Positions 25,360 through 34,499 of a stretch of 64,000 bases of DNA are shown piece by piece; position 1 is the first letter of the stretch, and each line of letters opens with the position of its first letter. The notes beneath the pieces were generated by a model. The model saw nothing but the letters and a program-made list of their open reading frames with translations, had not been told where the DNA came from and did not search any database. A program made the translations under genes and the position numbers. The stretch is from UBA5239 sp040394635. Lineage in GTDB: Bacteria; Verrucomicrobiota; Lentisphaeria; Victivallales; Victivallaceae. The stretch lies in assembly GCA_040394635.1 (NCBI GenBank), contig JBEBRW010000005.1, positions 1 to 64,000 on the forward strand, in the 5' to 3' direction.

Positions 25360-26892
25360 ATGTCGAATACACAGAGTTTAAAGATCGGTTGGGCGCGCCG
25401 GGATGTTTCCACGGACAAGCCGGTCAGCATTCCGGGACAGTTTCACATGCGCGTTTCCAAAGGGATTCTCGATCCGGTCACCATTACCGCGCTTCTCATC
25501 GACGACGGCAAGGATCTGGTCTGCATGATGTCCGCCGACCTGGTCGTAATCCGTTCCGGGCTGCTTGACGATATCCGTACCAAAACCGCGGGGCTTCTCC
25601 CCGGATTCCCGGTCGAAAAGATTTTCATGAATGCCACGCACACTCATGCGGGGCCGAGCCATTATTCGGATTCGGGATGGACCGCCACGCCGGGCGGGAT
25701 TTCCACGGCCATGATCAACGATGTGCCCACCGAAATTAAAATCGCCTCGGGAGATGAATACCGTGATTTCCTCTCAACGCAGGCGGCGGAAGCGATTGCC
25801 GAGGCGTATGAACAACGCGCTCCCGGCGGCATCGCCTGGGGCTACGGCTTTGCCACGGTCGCCTTCAGTCGCCGGGTCACCTATTTCGACGACCTTTCCA
25901 AGCGTCCCGGCGCGGTCAGCAATTCCACGCACGCGCTCAGCGGACACGCCGCAATGTATGGCAATACCAATGACCCGATGTTCTCCGGATACGAAGCGGG
26001 GTCCGACAGTTTCATCAACCTGCTGTACACGTTCGACCCGGCCGGCCGGCTTACCGGCGCGGTAGTCAACGTTCCGTGTCCCAGCCAGAATGATGAGGGG
26101 ATCGAGCGCCTCAGCGCGAGCTTCTGGCATGAAGCCCGTGAACTGATCCGTCAAAAACACGGCGATATTCCGATTCTCTGCCAATGTGCAGCGGGCGGCG
26201 ACCTCTCGCCACGCCAGCTTCACTACCAAAAGGCAGAGGCGCGGCGATATCACCTCAAATACGGCGATACCCCGAAATCACCCGAGGATTTCCGCCGCCG
26301 CGACATCGGCGAACGCATCGCCGCTGCCTTTGACGAAGTCCTGGCGTGGGCGAGAAAAGACATCCGCACCGACGTTCCCGTGGAACACCGGGTAGAGACG
26401 GTCATGCTCTCGAAGCGCCTCATCACCAAAGAAGAATACGAAGACGACAAGGCCAGGCTGGCCGAACTGGAAAAACAGGAGTTTGCCGCCACGGGAACGC
26501 CGGAAGAAAAGTTGTACCACGATTCAGTCCTGGTCGCCGGACGCAACCGCTGCCGGCGCATCATTGAGCGTTACGAAAGGCTGGACGCCGACCCCAGACT
26601 CCCGATGGAGATGCATATTGTCCGTATCGGCGACATCGCCTTCGCCACGAACCGTTTCGAGCTCTACATGGACTACATGCACCGGATTCAGGCGCGCAGC
26701 CCGTTCGAACAGACGTTCATCGTTCAGTTGACCGGGGTTCCGGGCAATGACGGCGGCAGTTACCTGGCCACCGAACGCGGCGAATACGGGCGCGGCTACT
26801 CTGCCAGTCGTTACTGTAACGTCGTTTCCAGCAAAGGCGGGCAGGAACTGGTCGAGGAAACCGTCAAACTCCTGAAGGAAATCGCCAAGTGA
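25360..26892 (+). CDS. Neutral ceramidase-fold hydrolase (copy 3, no signal peptide)
   Basis: A 510-residue paralogue with KIGWARRDVS, MNATHTHAGP, VPCPSQN, AAGGDLSPRQ and MDYMHRIQARSPFEQTF. It contains the long loop WTATPGGISTAMIND after the metal motif, aligned with a similar loop in copy 1 and absent from copy 2. Cytoplasmic by lack of signal peptide. Start chosen at ATG 25360 (MSNTQSLK); an in-frame TTG at 25351 would place the TAGGAG site only 2-3 nt away. The stop overlaps the GTG start of the adaptor gene by 4 nt. Confidence 0.88.
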   Translation: MSNTQSLKIGWARRDVSTDKPVSIPGQFHMRVSKGILDPVTITALLIDDGKDLVCMMSADLVVIRSGLLDDIRTKTAGLLPGFPVEKIFMNATHTHAGPSHYSDSGWTATPGGISTAMINDVPTEIKIASGDEYRDFLSTQAAEAIAEAYEQRAPGGIAWGYGFATVAFSRRVTYFDDLSKRPGAVSNSTHALSGHAAMYGNTNDPMFSGYEAGSDSFINLLYTFDPAGRLTGAVVNVPCPSQNDEGIERLSASFWHEARELIRQKHGDIPILCQCAAGGDLSPRQLHYQKAEARRYHLKYGDTPKSPEDFRRRDIGERIAAAFDEVLAWARKDIRTDVPVEHRVETVMLSKRLITKEEYEDDKARLAELEKQEFAATGTPEEKLYHDSVLVAGRNRCRRIIERYERLDADPRLPMEMHIVRIGDIAFATNRFELYMDYMHRIQARSPFEQTFIVQLTGVPGNDGGSYLATERGEYGRGYSASRYCNVVSSKGGQELVEETVKLLKEIAK

Positions 26893-28262
26893 AAAACGGT
26901 GTCATCCTGATCTGGCTCATCTGCGGGGCCCTCTCCGCCGCCGAGCTGTTCACGCTGGAGCGGTCCGAGCCGGAACGCCCCTACTATGCGGGGCGGGTTT
27001 ACCCCGCGCATTCGGTAGGGGTGTCGTTTCCGGTGACCGGACGCCTGGTCGAGGTGGCGCCGGCCAAAAGTCTGGCGTACGGCAGCGTGTACGACAAAGA
27101 CGGCAATATCCTCGAACCCGGGACAATCCTGGCGCGCCAGAACAATGACCGGGCCAAGCTCAGCGTCGAGCGCGCCCGCGACAATGTCCAGCACTGCCGG
27201 ATCATCCTCGCGGACCGCAAATGCACGCTGGACCGCGAACTGCCGCTGGCCAAACGCAACGCCGTCAGCGCCAAGAGCCTGCAGAATGCCCAGAACCTGT
27301 ATGATATCGCCCTCAGCAACTTGACCCAGGCCGAAAAGGACCTCGCGCTGGCCGAGGAAACGCTGGATGCCTGTACGATTCCGGCTTCATTCAGCGGCAT
27401 CGTCAGCCGGGTGCTCCGGGCCCGCGACGCCTCGGTGGCCTACAGCGCCAACGCCATGATATTTCAGGCATTGTCGCCGCTGAAAATCGTGGTGGAAGTG
27501 CCGCCGCATGTCTTGAAAAAACTCGACGCCTCGGTTCAGGTGATGATCTATCCGGGCGGCCGCGAGAAACCGGTGCCCGCCTGGCCCGACAGCCTCGATA
27601 TCTCATCCGGCAAGTTGGAGTGCCTGGTCGACAATCCGCTCCTGCCGTCGCAATTGACGGAAGAAGAGCGGAAGCTGCCGCAGATTTCCGGGTTGAGCTT
27701 CATCCCCGCCCCGGAGGTCCGCCGCGAAGCCGGCATCGTCTGGATCGCACCGGAAGCATTGCGAACGGAGCAGGACACCCGTTTCGTCTGGAAATTCGAA
27801 AAAACGAAGGACATGTCGTCCCAAACTCCGCAGAGCCGTATCGGCGTCATGCGCAAGGTCGCCGTTCGGCAGTTTGACCGTTACATTTTTCATGGCGACA
27901 TCCGTCTTTGCGCGGTGGAAAGCCGCGACCTCGCGTGCGGCGACATCCTGGTCACCGGAGCCGTGCCATCCATTAATAACGGCGATTTCGCGGTGTACGC
28001 TCCCGGCAGGCGTCTTTTCCACGTCAATCAGCACATTGCGGTGCGTTTCTCCGAAAGTTTCAGCGAGGATGGCTTTTATGTGCCGCCACAGGCGATTTTC
28101 GCCTCGCAGGATCGCTGCTCGTTTTATGTCCGGCTGTTCCGGGACGGCAAACTGTTCAAACAACCGGTATCCGCCGAGCCGCTCGGCGACTGGACGTTGA
28201 TCGACGCCTGCGAGCTGGAACCGGGCATGCAGATCGCCCTCTCCAACGAATCCAATCCATAA
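26889..28262 (+). CDS. HlyD-like periplasmic adaptor protein (GTG start)
   Basis: A 457-residue membrane-fusion-type protein. A short signal sequence (VILIWLICGALSAAE) is followed by a lipoyl-like half-motif (GRVYPAHSVGVSFPVTGRLV), a coiled-coil hairpin at residues ~95-160 (AKLSVERARDNVQHCRIILA, LAEETLDA), the second lipoyl half (TIPASFSGIVSRVLRARDAS) and beta-barrel domains. Such adaptors link an inner-membrane pump to an outer-membrane channel, yet no pump or TolC-like gene is near. Translation starts at GTG 26889, overlapping the previous stop (GTGA). Position in the operon suggests export or uptake of a pathway compound together with a pump encoded elsewhere. Confidence 0.82.
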   Translation: MKNGVILIWLICGALSAAELFTLERSEPERPYYAGRVYPAHSVGVSFPVTGRLVEVAPAKSLAYGSVYDKDGNILEPGTILARQNNDRAKLSVERARDNVQHCRIILADRKCTLDRELPLAKRNAVSAKSLQNAQNLYDIALSNLTQAEKDLALAEETLDACTIPASFSGIVSRVLRARDASVAYSANAMIFQALSPLKIVVEVPPHVLKKLDASVQVMIYPGGREKPVPAWPDSLDISSGKLECLVDNPLLPSQLTEEERKLPQISGLSFIPAPEVRREAGIVWIAPEALRTEQDTRFVWKFEKTKDMSSQTPQSRIGVMRKVAVRQFDRYIFHGDIRLCAVESRDLACGDILVTGAVPSINNGDFAVYAPGRRLFHVNQHIAVRFSESFSEDGFYVPPQAIFASQDRCSFYVRLFRDGKLFKQPVSAEPLGDWTLIDACELEPGMQIALSNESNP

Positions 28263-28286
28263 AAATTTTACCAAAAGGAGTTGAAT

Positions 28287-29084
28287 ATGAAATTTTCGAT
28301 GATGACTTACACCATGGCCCGCCAGGGCTTCAAGGTAGAGGATTTTATCAAAACCGCCGTCGAACTGAAAATGGACGGAATCGACTGGGTGAGCACCTAC
28401 GAACGCGACCCGAAGGAGCTGAAAAAGCTCTCTGACGACGCCGGGTTGGCGGTGGCCGCGCACACCTTTTTCCTGGGCAAAGTCACCAGCCGCGAGCCCG
28501 GGTTCCTCGACGACGCCAAGCGCTCGCTCGATGACGCCGTGGCCCTCGGCGCACCGGTGGTCATGATTCCGACGCCCCCCGTGGCGGATATCACCGACCG
28601 CGACGAATGCCGCAAGATCTGGATCGACGCTCTCGTCCAGATCGAACCGTTGTTCAAGGGTTCCGGTATTTTCCTGACGGTGGAAAATTTCCCGGGGCTG
28701 CTCAGTCCCTTCGTCACCGCCGCCGACTTTTTCGACGCCCGCAAAGCGGTGCCGTCGCTGTACCTGACCTTTGATAACGGCAACGCCAGTACCGGCGAGG
28801 ATCAGCTCGAATCCCTGCGCCAATGCGCCCCGTACATCAAACACGTCCACTTCAAGGATTGGGATTTCTCGCCGGAGCCGAAAGAAGGCTACCGCCAGAT
28901 GATGAACGGTTATTACCGCGCCGCCCTGATCGGCGAAGGCGTGGTCGATTCGCTCGCCTCGCTGCGCGAACTCAAGAAACAGGGGTATCAGGGATACATC
29001 AACATCGAGTACGAAAACGACGATTATCCGGCCGACAAAGCCACCGCCAAAGTGCTGGAATATTTAAAAAAGGAAGGAATTTAA
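28287..29084 (+). CDS. Sugar phosphate isomerase/epimerase (TIM barrel, AP endonuclease 2 type)
   Basis: A 265-residue TIM-barrel enzyme of the xylose isomerase-like superfamily. Strand-end motifs include FSMMTYTMARQGF, MDGIDWVSTYE, the metal-binding Glu in FLTVENFPG, LTFDNGN, KHVHFKDWD and YINIEYEND. Members isomerise or epimerise sugars, keto-sugars or inosose-type compounds with a divalent metal. AAGGAG lies 6 nt before ATG 28287, which decides the start over an in-frame TTG at 28281. First of three adjacent barrels in this operon, 24 nt after the adaptor gene. Confidence 0.9.
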   Translation: MKFSMMTYTMARQGFKVEDFIKTAVELKMDGIDWVSTYERDPKELKKLSDDAGLAVAAHTFFLGKVTSREPGFLDDAKRSLDDAVALGAPVVMIPTPPVADITDRDECRKIWIDALVQIEPLFKGSGIFLTVENFPGLLSPFVTAADFFDARKAVPSLYLTFDNGNASTGEDQLESLRQCAPYIKHVHFKDWDFSPEPKEGYRQMMNGYYRAALIGEGVVDSLASLRELKKQGYQGYINIEYENDDYPADKATAKVLEYLKKEGI

Positions 29085-29086
29085 CT

Positions 29087-30118
29087 ATGGCAGGAGTATT
29101 CAGATTTTCATTTGGCCCGTGGAACATTCACGAGGGTGCGGACCCGTTCGGTCCCGAAGTGCGGCAGAGCATCGAGTTCAACGCCAAGCTCAAAATGTAC
29201 AAGAAAATGGGCTTCGACGGCGTGCAGTTCCACGACGACGACGCCGTGCCGAACATGGACGAACTGACCCCGAAGCAGATCATCAAAGAAGCCGCCGCGG
29301 TCAAAAAAGTGCTCGACGGCCACGGCCTGACCGCCGAATTCGTCGCGCCGCGCCTGTGGATGGACCCGCGTACCGTCGACGGCGGCTACACCAGCAATTG
29401 CCCGAAGTGCCGCCAGTACGCGCTCGACCGCACCAAACGCACCGTCGATATCGCCAACGCCCTCGGCACCAAGAACATCGTGCTGTGGCTGGCGCGCGAA
29501 GGCACCTACATCCGCGAGGCGAAAGACCCCGCCTGGGCCACCGAAAAAATCGCCGAAGCGCTGCAGATGGTTCTCGACTACGACAAGAACGTTCGCGTGA
29601 TGATCGAGTCGAAGCCGAACGAGCCGATGGACCACACCTACATTCCGACCATCGGCCACGCGATCGCGATGGGGCTGATGACCTCCGATCCGGGCCGCAT
29701 CGGCTGCCTGATCGAGACCGCCCACGCGCTTTTGGCCAATCTCTCGCCCTCCGACGAAATGGGTTTCGCCATGGCGCACAAAAAGCTCTGGAGCGTGCAT
29801 TTGAACGACCAGAACAGCCTGAAATTCGACCAGGATCTGACCTTCGGCGCGGTCGACCCGCGTCGCGCCTTGAACCAGGTGCGCGTGCTCGACAAAAACG
29901 GTTTCGGCCAGAACGGCGAATGGGTCGGTTTGGACGTGAAAGTGATGCGCACGCAGAAGGATAAAACCGCGCTGAAGCATCTCGACTACAGCCGCAAAAT
30001 CTTCCTGAAACTGCTCGAAATCAGCCGTTCGCTGGACGACAAAATGATCGCCAAGCTGCAGGCCGAGCGCGACTACGAAGAACTCAATTATTACATCCTC
30101 GGCATGATGCTGAAATAA
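29087..30118 (+). CDS. Xylose isomerase-like sugar isomerase
   Basis: A 343-residue TIM barrel closer to true xylose isomerases than its neighbours. It starts FRFSFGPWNIHEGADPFGP; GFDGVQFHDDDAVP matches the catalytic-His strand of xylose isomerase, and VMIESKPNEPMDHTYIPT matches the metal-binding E-x-K-P-x-E-P segment. LWSVHLNDQ supplies a further metal-site region. Length is about 40-90 residues shorter than classical XylA. Expected reaction: metal-dependent aldose-ketose isomerisation. Start ATG 29087 is 2 nt after the preceding stop with GGAAGGAA upstream; the open frame extends further back but only inside the previous gene. Confidence 0.9.
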   Translation: MAGVFRFSFGPWNIHEGADPFGPEVRQSIEFNAKLKMYKKMGFDGVQFHDDDAVPNMDELTPKQIIKEAAAVKKVLDGHGLTAEFVAPRLWMDPRTVDGGYTSNCPKCRQYALDRTKRTVDIANALGTKNIVLWLAREGTYIREAKDPAWATEKIAEALQMVLDYDKNVRVMIESKPNEPMDHTYIPTIGHAIAMGLMTSDPGRIGCLIETAHALLANLSPSDEMGFAMAHKKLWSVHLNDQNSLKFDQDLTFGAVDPRRALNQVRVLDKNGFGQNGEWVGLDVKVMRTQKDKTALKHLDYSRKIFLKLLEISRSLDDKMIAKLQAERDYEELNYYILGMMLK

Positions 30119-30128
30119 AGGTGACGTC

Positions 30129-30875
30129 ATGAAAGATATGAAAATCGGCATCCAACTCTACACCATCCGCGAACCCCTCCAGCAGGATTTCAAGGGCGTA
30201 TTGAAGGAACTGGTCAAGCTCGGCTGCGACGGCGCGGAATTCGCCTTCAATTTCGGCGGCATGGAGCCGGACGAGCTGGCAGCCTTCACCAAAGAAATCG
30301 GGCTGAAAACCTGCGGCATGCACGTGTCCGCCAATGACTTCGACGATCCAAACAACAAAGTCTTCGATTACGCCAAAGCACTCGGCTGCAAGTATGTGAC
30401 GATCAGTCGCGGCGGTAAGTTCAGCGAGATCATCGACGATGTGGTCGCCCAATGCGCCGCAGTGGGCAAAGCCGCTGCCGCGCGCGGACTGCAGTTCACC
30501 TATCACAACCACGCGGCGGAATTTGAAAAGATCGGCGGCGAATACGCGCAGGACATCATTTTCAACCGTACCGACGCCAAACAGGTTCAGGCCGAACTTG
30601 ACGTTTACTGGGTGACCAAGGGCGGGGAGTGCCCCGTCCGGTACATCAAAAAATACGCCAACCGCCTGCCGCAGGTCCACATGAAAGATATGGACAAGGA
30701 AGACGGTTCATTCACCGAACTCGGCAACGGAAAAATCGACCTTGCCGCCTGCGTGGAAGCCGCCCGCGACACGATTTGCGAATGGTTGATCTACGAGCAG
30801 GACGTCTGCAAGCGCCCGCAGTTCGAAAGCGCCGCGATCAGCATCGCGCACCTGAAAAAACTGCTCGGCCGCTGA
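30129..30875 (+). CDS. Sugar phosphate isomerase/epimerase (IolE/IolI-like)
   Basis: A 248-residue TIM barrel beginning MKIGIQLYTIREPLQQDF, a start typical of the IolE/IolI-like sugar isomerase/epimerase group. Other marks: LGCDGAEFAF, the His in CGMHVSANDF, FTYHNHAAEFEK (NH near the metal site), LDVYWVTKGG, PQVHMKDMD and CEWLIYEQDV. Proteins of this subgroup include inosose isomerases and 3-keto-sugar epimerases. Start after AGGTGA, 10 nt past the preceding stop. Last gene of the operon, followed by a rho-independent terminator. Confidence 0.9.
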   Translation: MKDMKIGIQLYTIREPLQQDFKGVLKELVKLGCDGAEFAFNFGGMEPDELAAFTKEIGLKTCGMHVSANDFDDPNNKVFDYAKALGCKYVTISRGGKFSEIIDDVVAQCAAVGKAAAARGLQFTYHNHAAEFEKIGGEYAQDIIFNRTDAKQVQAELDVYWVTKGGECPVRYIKKYANRLPQVHMKDMDKEDGSFTELGNGKIDLAACVEAARDTICEWLIYEQDVCKRPQFESAAISIAHLKKLLGR

Positions 30876-30893
30876 GACAATCAGTTAAGGGAT

Positions 30894-30931
30894 AAATCCG
30901 TCGGATTCATTTGAGCCCGGCGGATTTTTTT
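30894..30931 (+). terminator. Rho-independent terminator of the ceramidase-fold/isomerase operon
   Basis: Stem AAATCCGTCGG / CCGGCGGATTT (11 bp with one T-G pair) followed by a T-run (positions ~30925-30931), 18 nt after the last stop codon. Confidence 0.88.
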
Positions 30932-30945
30932 GTGCTGAATTTTGA

Positions 30946-33153
30946 TCAGCGGATGTTGTAATTGCGGGGGCGCGTTTGTTGCTGCTGCTGGCCGCCGGTG
31001 CCAAGCCCGCCACGACCTGTTGCCGGCTTTTGCTGGTTGTTGATCTCGAATTCGCGGCCACGGCCGGTGATATATGGAGTACTGCCCATATCGTTGATCA
31101 ACAGCTGCTTGAGACCAAACAACACGTTATTGTACAGCCGGACGGTGACTCCCTGTTCGGCGGCGAGGCTGGACCAGAAAATATCCACGGTCTGGTCGCC
31201 CTTTTTGAAAATCATCTTGACGAGTTCATCTTTTTCCAGCTTATAAGTCGGCGGGCCGAACTGGCCGGTCATGCCGCTCTCGATGTCTTCAAGCAGGTTC
31301 GCGGAGTAGTCGAAGACGAGGGCGATTTCCGCGAGTTTGTCCATGGTGAAAATGGCGGTGCTCTGCCGGGCGGACGGAACGACCGGGTTGCGCTCAAATG
31401 AAACACGGACCACGGCGCCGGCAAATTCCATCACCGACCAGTGGTCATCGTTGCGCAGGGCGCTTTTCAGCATATCGCGGGACCAGCCGGTACGCATGCC
31501 GCCAAGGGTTTCCTTGCTGACCGCCATGACGCCGGGGCTGAAGCCGCGGGGCACATCGTAAAAAGTACCGATGTACCGCCCCACTCCCTGGCAATCGACG
31601 CAACTGACGCTGCTGCCGGTTTCGCGGTCGGCCGCCAGGCCGATCGAACTGTTGGGTTTCTGGCCGCGCCCGGTGCAAACCAGACAATCGTAATACCCTT
31701 TGCGGTAACGCAGGATTTTCTGGAAGAAACTGCCGGCATTGCGCCGCTCGACTGCGTTTGAGTAGTTCAGCGAGATTTCCAGCAGGCTGAAGATTTTATT
31801 CTGCAGTTCGATCTCGTTTTCCAGCATTTTGTTGATGTATTCGACATGGCTCCTGTAGGCGTAGAACTCCCCGAACGGCGCATAGATCCGGTTGGCAATC
31901 GCTTCCGGGGCGAGCGGATTCCGGTTTTTCTTCACTTCCGATATGAAAACATTGAAGGCCCGGGAAAGGTCGCGATAAAACTTCAAGTCATTGAACTGCA
32001 TGTCATTGGCAAAAACTTCCAGCCGCCCCGGCTGCAGGTTGTCGAGCCGGGTGGCGAAACGGCGGATGACCGGTCTTTTCTGTGCAAGATTACGATTGAT
32101 ATTTTTATACTGACCTTCGTAAGGTGAATCAGTCATCCAAATGTCGTCGCGAACCAGCCGGGCCGAGGTACTGATACCGATGACCCGGTTGTTGCAGATG
32201 ACCGGTCCGCCGCTGTTCCCGGGGACGATGGGGGCGCTGATTTCGATCTGGGTCGGACCGATTCCCTTCAGCACGCCTTCCAGCTGGGTGGCGACATCGT
32301 GGCCGAGGCTGTTGCCATAGGCGGTCAGGTAAGCATTTACCGGCAGGTTTTCCACCTGGTAATTCAACTCCAGGGGGGTGGCATTCGGCGGCAGGTCGAT
32401 TTTCAGGATGGCGATATCCCGGATCGGGGACACCAGCACGGCTTTGGGTTTGTACTCATTGCGCATGCCGTCGAGAATGGTCGGTTTTTCGGCGGTCATA
32501 TAAACGTGGGCATTGGTAATGATCACCGGGATACCCCACAGATTGCAGAGAGTTCCGCTTCCCGCGCCCTTTCCTTCATCCACAATGAAAACAATATTCT
32601 TCATGATGCTGCCGCTTGAAACGACCGGCCTGTTGCTCCGCCCCGGCAGGTTGGTGGCGACAGCTGAAGCAGGTGCGGCCGGAGGGGTGAAATTTTCCAT
32701 GGCATGGATCAGTTCCGCGCGGAATACTTCACCGGCGAGGAAGAAATCGCTCTTTGCCGGCGGGGGCGCTTCCTCTTGCGGTTCCTCCTTCGGAGCCGCT
32801 TCGACAACGGCTTTTTCGGCGACAGCCAGACCGAACATCGGGCGATATTCATCGTCCAGGTCTTCGAGCTTGATCCGGATGGTGATGCCGTCATGGCTCA
32901 GCGATATGCGCTCTTTGGCGATCGACTCCAGCTTATAACCTGTATACAGTCGTTTTTTAGCCCTGATGTCGATAGGATCGAGATCGCTGTAATCGACAGT
33001 TTTTTCGCCGTAAACGGTGGTTATTTTCACCTTACCGTCATCGGTCGGAGTAAGCACCGGGTCGCGGAATTCAACCCCTTTGATTGTCACCGCCATATCA
33101 GCCATGCATAGAATGCAACACAACAAAAGCAGAACGGTCCCTGCAAATTTCAT
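30946..33153 (-). CDS. Exported trypsin-like serine protease with CxxCxGxG motifs
   Basis: A 735-residue exported protein. After a signal peptide (MKFAGTVLLLLCCILCMA) and a beta-rich region comes an acidic, proline-rich linker (~110-130). Residues ~190-330 form an S1/HtrA-type protease domain with a full triad: His in PVIITNAHVY (~214), Asp in RDIAILKIDL (~244), Ser in IVPGNSGGPV (~313). The C-terminal half is helical and holds two DnaJ-like zinc motifs, CLVCTGRG and CVDCQGVG (~505-540), then a beta-rich part and a Gln-rich tail. No PDZ domain is seen. Start ATG 33153 has AGGTGG upstream; the longer open frame has no signal sequence. Probably a periplasmic or surface protease of unknown target. 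Confidence 0.85.
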   Translation of the reverse strand: MKFAGTVLLLLCCILCMADMAVTIKGVEFRDPVLTPTDDGKVKITTVYGEKTVDYSDLDPIDIRAKKRLYTGYKLESIAKERISLSHDGITIRIKLEDLDDEYRPMFGLAVAEKAVVEAAPKEEPQEEAPPPAKSDFFLAGEVFRAELIHAMENFTPPAAPASAVATNLPGRSNRPVVSSGSIMKNIVFIVDEGKGAGSGTLCNLWGIPVIITNAHVYMTAEKPTILDGMRNEYKPKAVLVSPIRDIAILKIDLPPNATPLELNYQVENLPVNAYLTAYGNSLGHDVATQLEGVLKGIGPTQIEISAPIVPGNSGGPVICNNRVIGISTSARLVRDDIWMTDSPYEGQYKNINRNLAQKRPVIRRFATRLDNLQPGRLEVFANDMQFNDLKFYRDLSRAFNVFISEVKKNRNPLAPEAIANRIYAPFGEFYAYRSHVEYINKMLENEIELQNKIFSLLEISLNYSNAVERRNAGSFFQKILRYRKGYYDCLVCTGRGQKPNSSIGLAADRETGSSVSCVDCQGVGRYIGTFYDVPRGFSPGVMAVSKETLGGMRTGWSRDMLKSALRNDDHWSVMEFAGAVVRVSFERNPVVPSARQSTAIFTMDKLAEIALVFDYSANLLEDIESGMTGQFGPPTYKLEKDELVKMIFKKGDQTVDIFWSSLAAEQGVTVRLYNNVLFGLKQLLINDMGSTPYITGRGREFEINNQQKPATGRGGLGTGGQQQQQTRPRNYNIR

Positions 33154-33314
33154 TAACCACCACCTATCGTTTTTGAGTCTCAGGGATATTCTACCTGATT
33201 TCGGCAAAATATCAACCCCTGTAAAATAAAATTGCCGAGAAATCGAATCCGGGATTGAATATCCGCCCCTTTGAACTACTATAATACGAATCATATTTTG
33301 AGGATAATAATCTT

Positions 33315-34499
33315 ATGAAAATCATACGTTTTGACAGTGTCGGCGGGGCTTCCGGCGATATGCTGCTCGGTACTTTGATCGGCCTGGGCGCGGATACGGC
33401 GGAGCTGAACCGTCAATTGTCGGCACTGATCCCCGACGATTTCGAGATCAACAGCAAGCCATATGAGTCGTTCGGCATCAATGGAATACAGGCTTCAGTA
33501 GACATCCACGAGCATCATCACCACCACGATCATGAACACGAGCACCATCACCATCACGGGCGCAGCTTTCGGGAAATCCGGGAAATCATCCTGTCAAGCA
33601 AATTGAACGACCGGGTCAAAGAAATGTCGGTCGCGGTATTCACCAGGCTCGCTGCGGCCGAGGCCAAAATCCACGGCAAGGCGATGGATGAAATCCATTT
33701 CCACGAGGTCGGCGCGGTCGACTCCATTGTCGATATCATCGGCTGCTGCCTGGCTTACGACATGCTGGGAATCGACGCGGTGTCGGTGTCGTCGCTGCCG
33801 ACCGGTTCGGGGCTGGTCAAGTGCGCGCACGGGATTTACCCGGTACCCGCGCCCGCCACCGCCGAACTGCTGACCGAGCTCAAATCGCGTCCCTGCGAGG
33901 AAGAACCGTTTGAAATGGTCACGCCCACCGGGGCGGCGCTGCTGGCGGCCTGGCCGAAGGCGGCGGTTTCCGCGTCCGCCGGTATCACCGCCACAGCCAA
34001 CAGCTTCGGCAAACATGTTTACAAAACCCGTCCGAACCTGCTGCGGGCGCTGCTGTACGAGGATACCCCGGGCAACGCGCCCGAACAGATCGTATTGCTC
34101 GAAACCAATATCGACGATTCAACCCCGGAACAGATCGGTTACCTGACCGAAAGGCTGCTCGCCGCGGGCGCCGCCGATGCCTGGACAACGCCGGTGACGA
34201 TGAAAAAACAGCGTCCCGCCGTGCTGCTGTCGGTACTGGCAGACGAGGCGAAAAAAGCGGCGTTGATCGAGCTGATTTTCGCGGAAAGCACCACCTTCGG
34301 CATCCGGGAGATTCCGGTGGTGCGGCATTGCCTCGAACGGCGCTTCGAGGAGGTTGAAACGCCGTTCGGCAAGGTTAAGGTCAAGGTCGGCCTCCGCCAT
34401 GGCAAAGTGGTCAGCCGTTCGCCCGAGTACGAAGACTGCCGCCGTCTGGCCGAGGCCGCCGGTGTACCCTTGAAAGAGATTTACCGCAGCTGCAAATAA
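33315..34499 (+). CDS. larC: Nickel-pincer cofactor biosynthesis protein LarC
   Basis: A 394-residue protein starting IIRFDSVGGASGDMLLG, the hallmark of LarC, the enzyme that inserts nickel into pyridinium bis-thiocarboxylic acid mononucleotide to make the nickel-pincer cofactor of lactate racemase-type enzymes. A very His-rich stretch (HEHHHHHDHEHEHHHHH, residues ~65-82) fits nickel storage. Other marks are DEIHFHEVGAVDSIVDIIG and FEMVTPTGAALL. It is one continuous frame, unlike the frameshift-made Lactobacillus protein. larA, larB and larE are not in the window. A TATAAT lies at 33280-33285. Its 3' end overlaps the converging alpha-galactosidase gene by 19 bp. Confidence 0.93.
   Translation: MKIIRFDSVGGASGDMLLGTLIGLGADTAELNRQLSALIPDDFEINSKPYESFGINGIQASVDIHEHHHHHDHEHEHHHHHGRSFREIREIILSSKLNDRVKEMSVAVFTRLAAAEAKIHGKAMDEIHFHEVGAVDSIVDIIGCCLAYDMLGIDAVSVSSLPTGSGLVKCAHGIYPVPAPATAELLTELKSRPCEEEPFEMVTPTGAALLAAWPKAAVSASAGITATANSFGKHVYKTRPNLLRALLYEDTPGNAPEQIVLLETNIDDSTPEQIGYLTERLLAAGAADAWTTPVTMKKQRPAVLLSVLADEAKKAALIELIFAESTTFGIREIPVVRHCLERRFEEVETPFGKVKVKVGLRHGKVVSRSPEYEDCRRLAEAAGVPLKEIYRSCK

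Noticed and set aside
22264..26892. Calling the triplicate genes ceramidases outright
   Set aside because: The fold and THTHxGP motif match, but the C-terminal domain is missing, two copies are cytoplasmic and the operon is for sugar-like compounds.
28823..29086. N-terminal extension of the xylose isomerase-like gene
   Set aside because: The extension lies wholly inside the preceding gene in another frame; ATG 29087 has its own ribosome-binding site and the normal family start.
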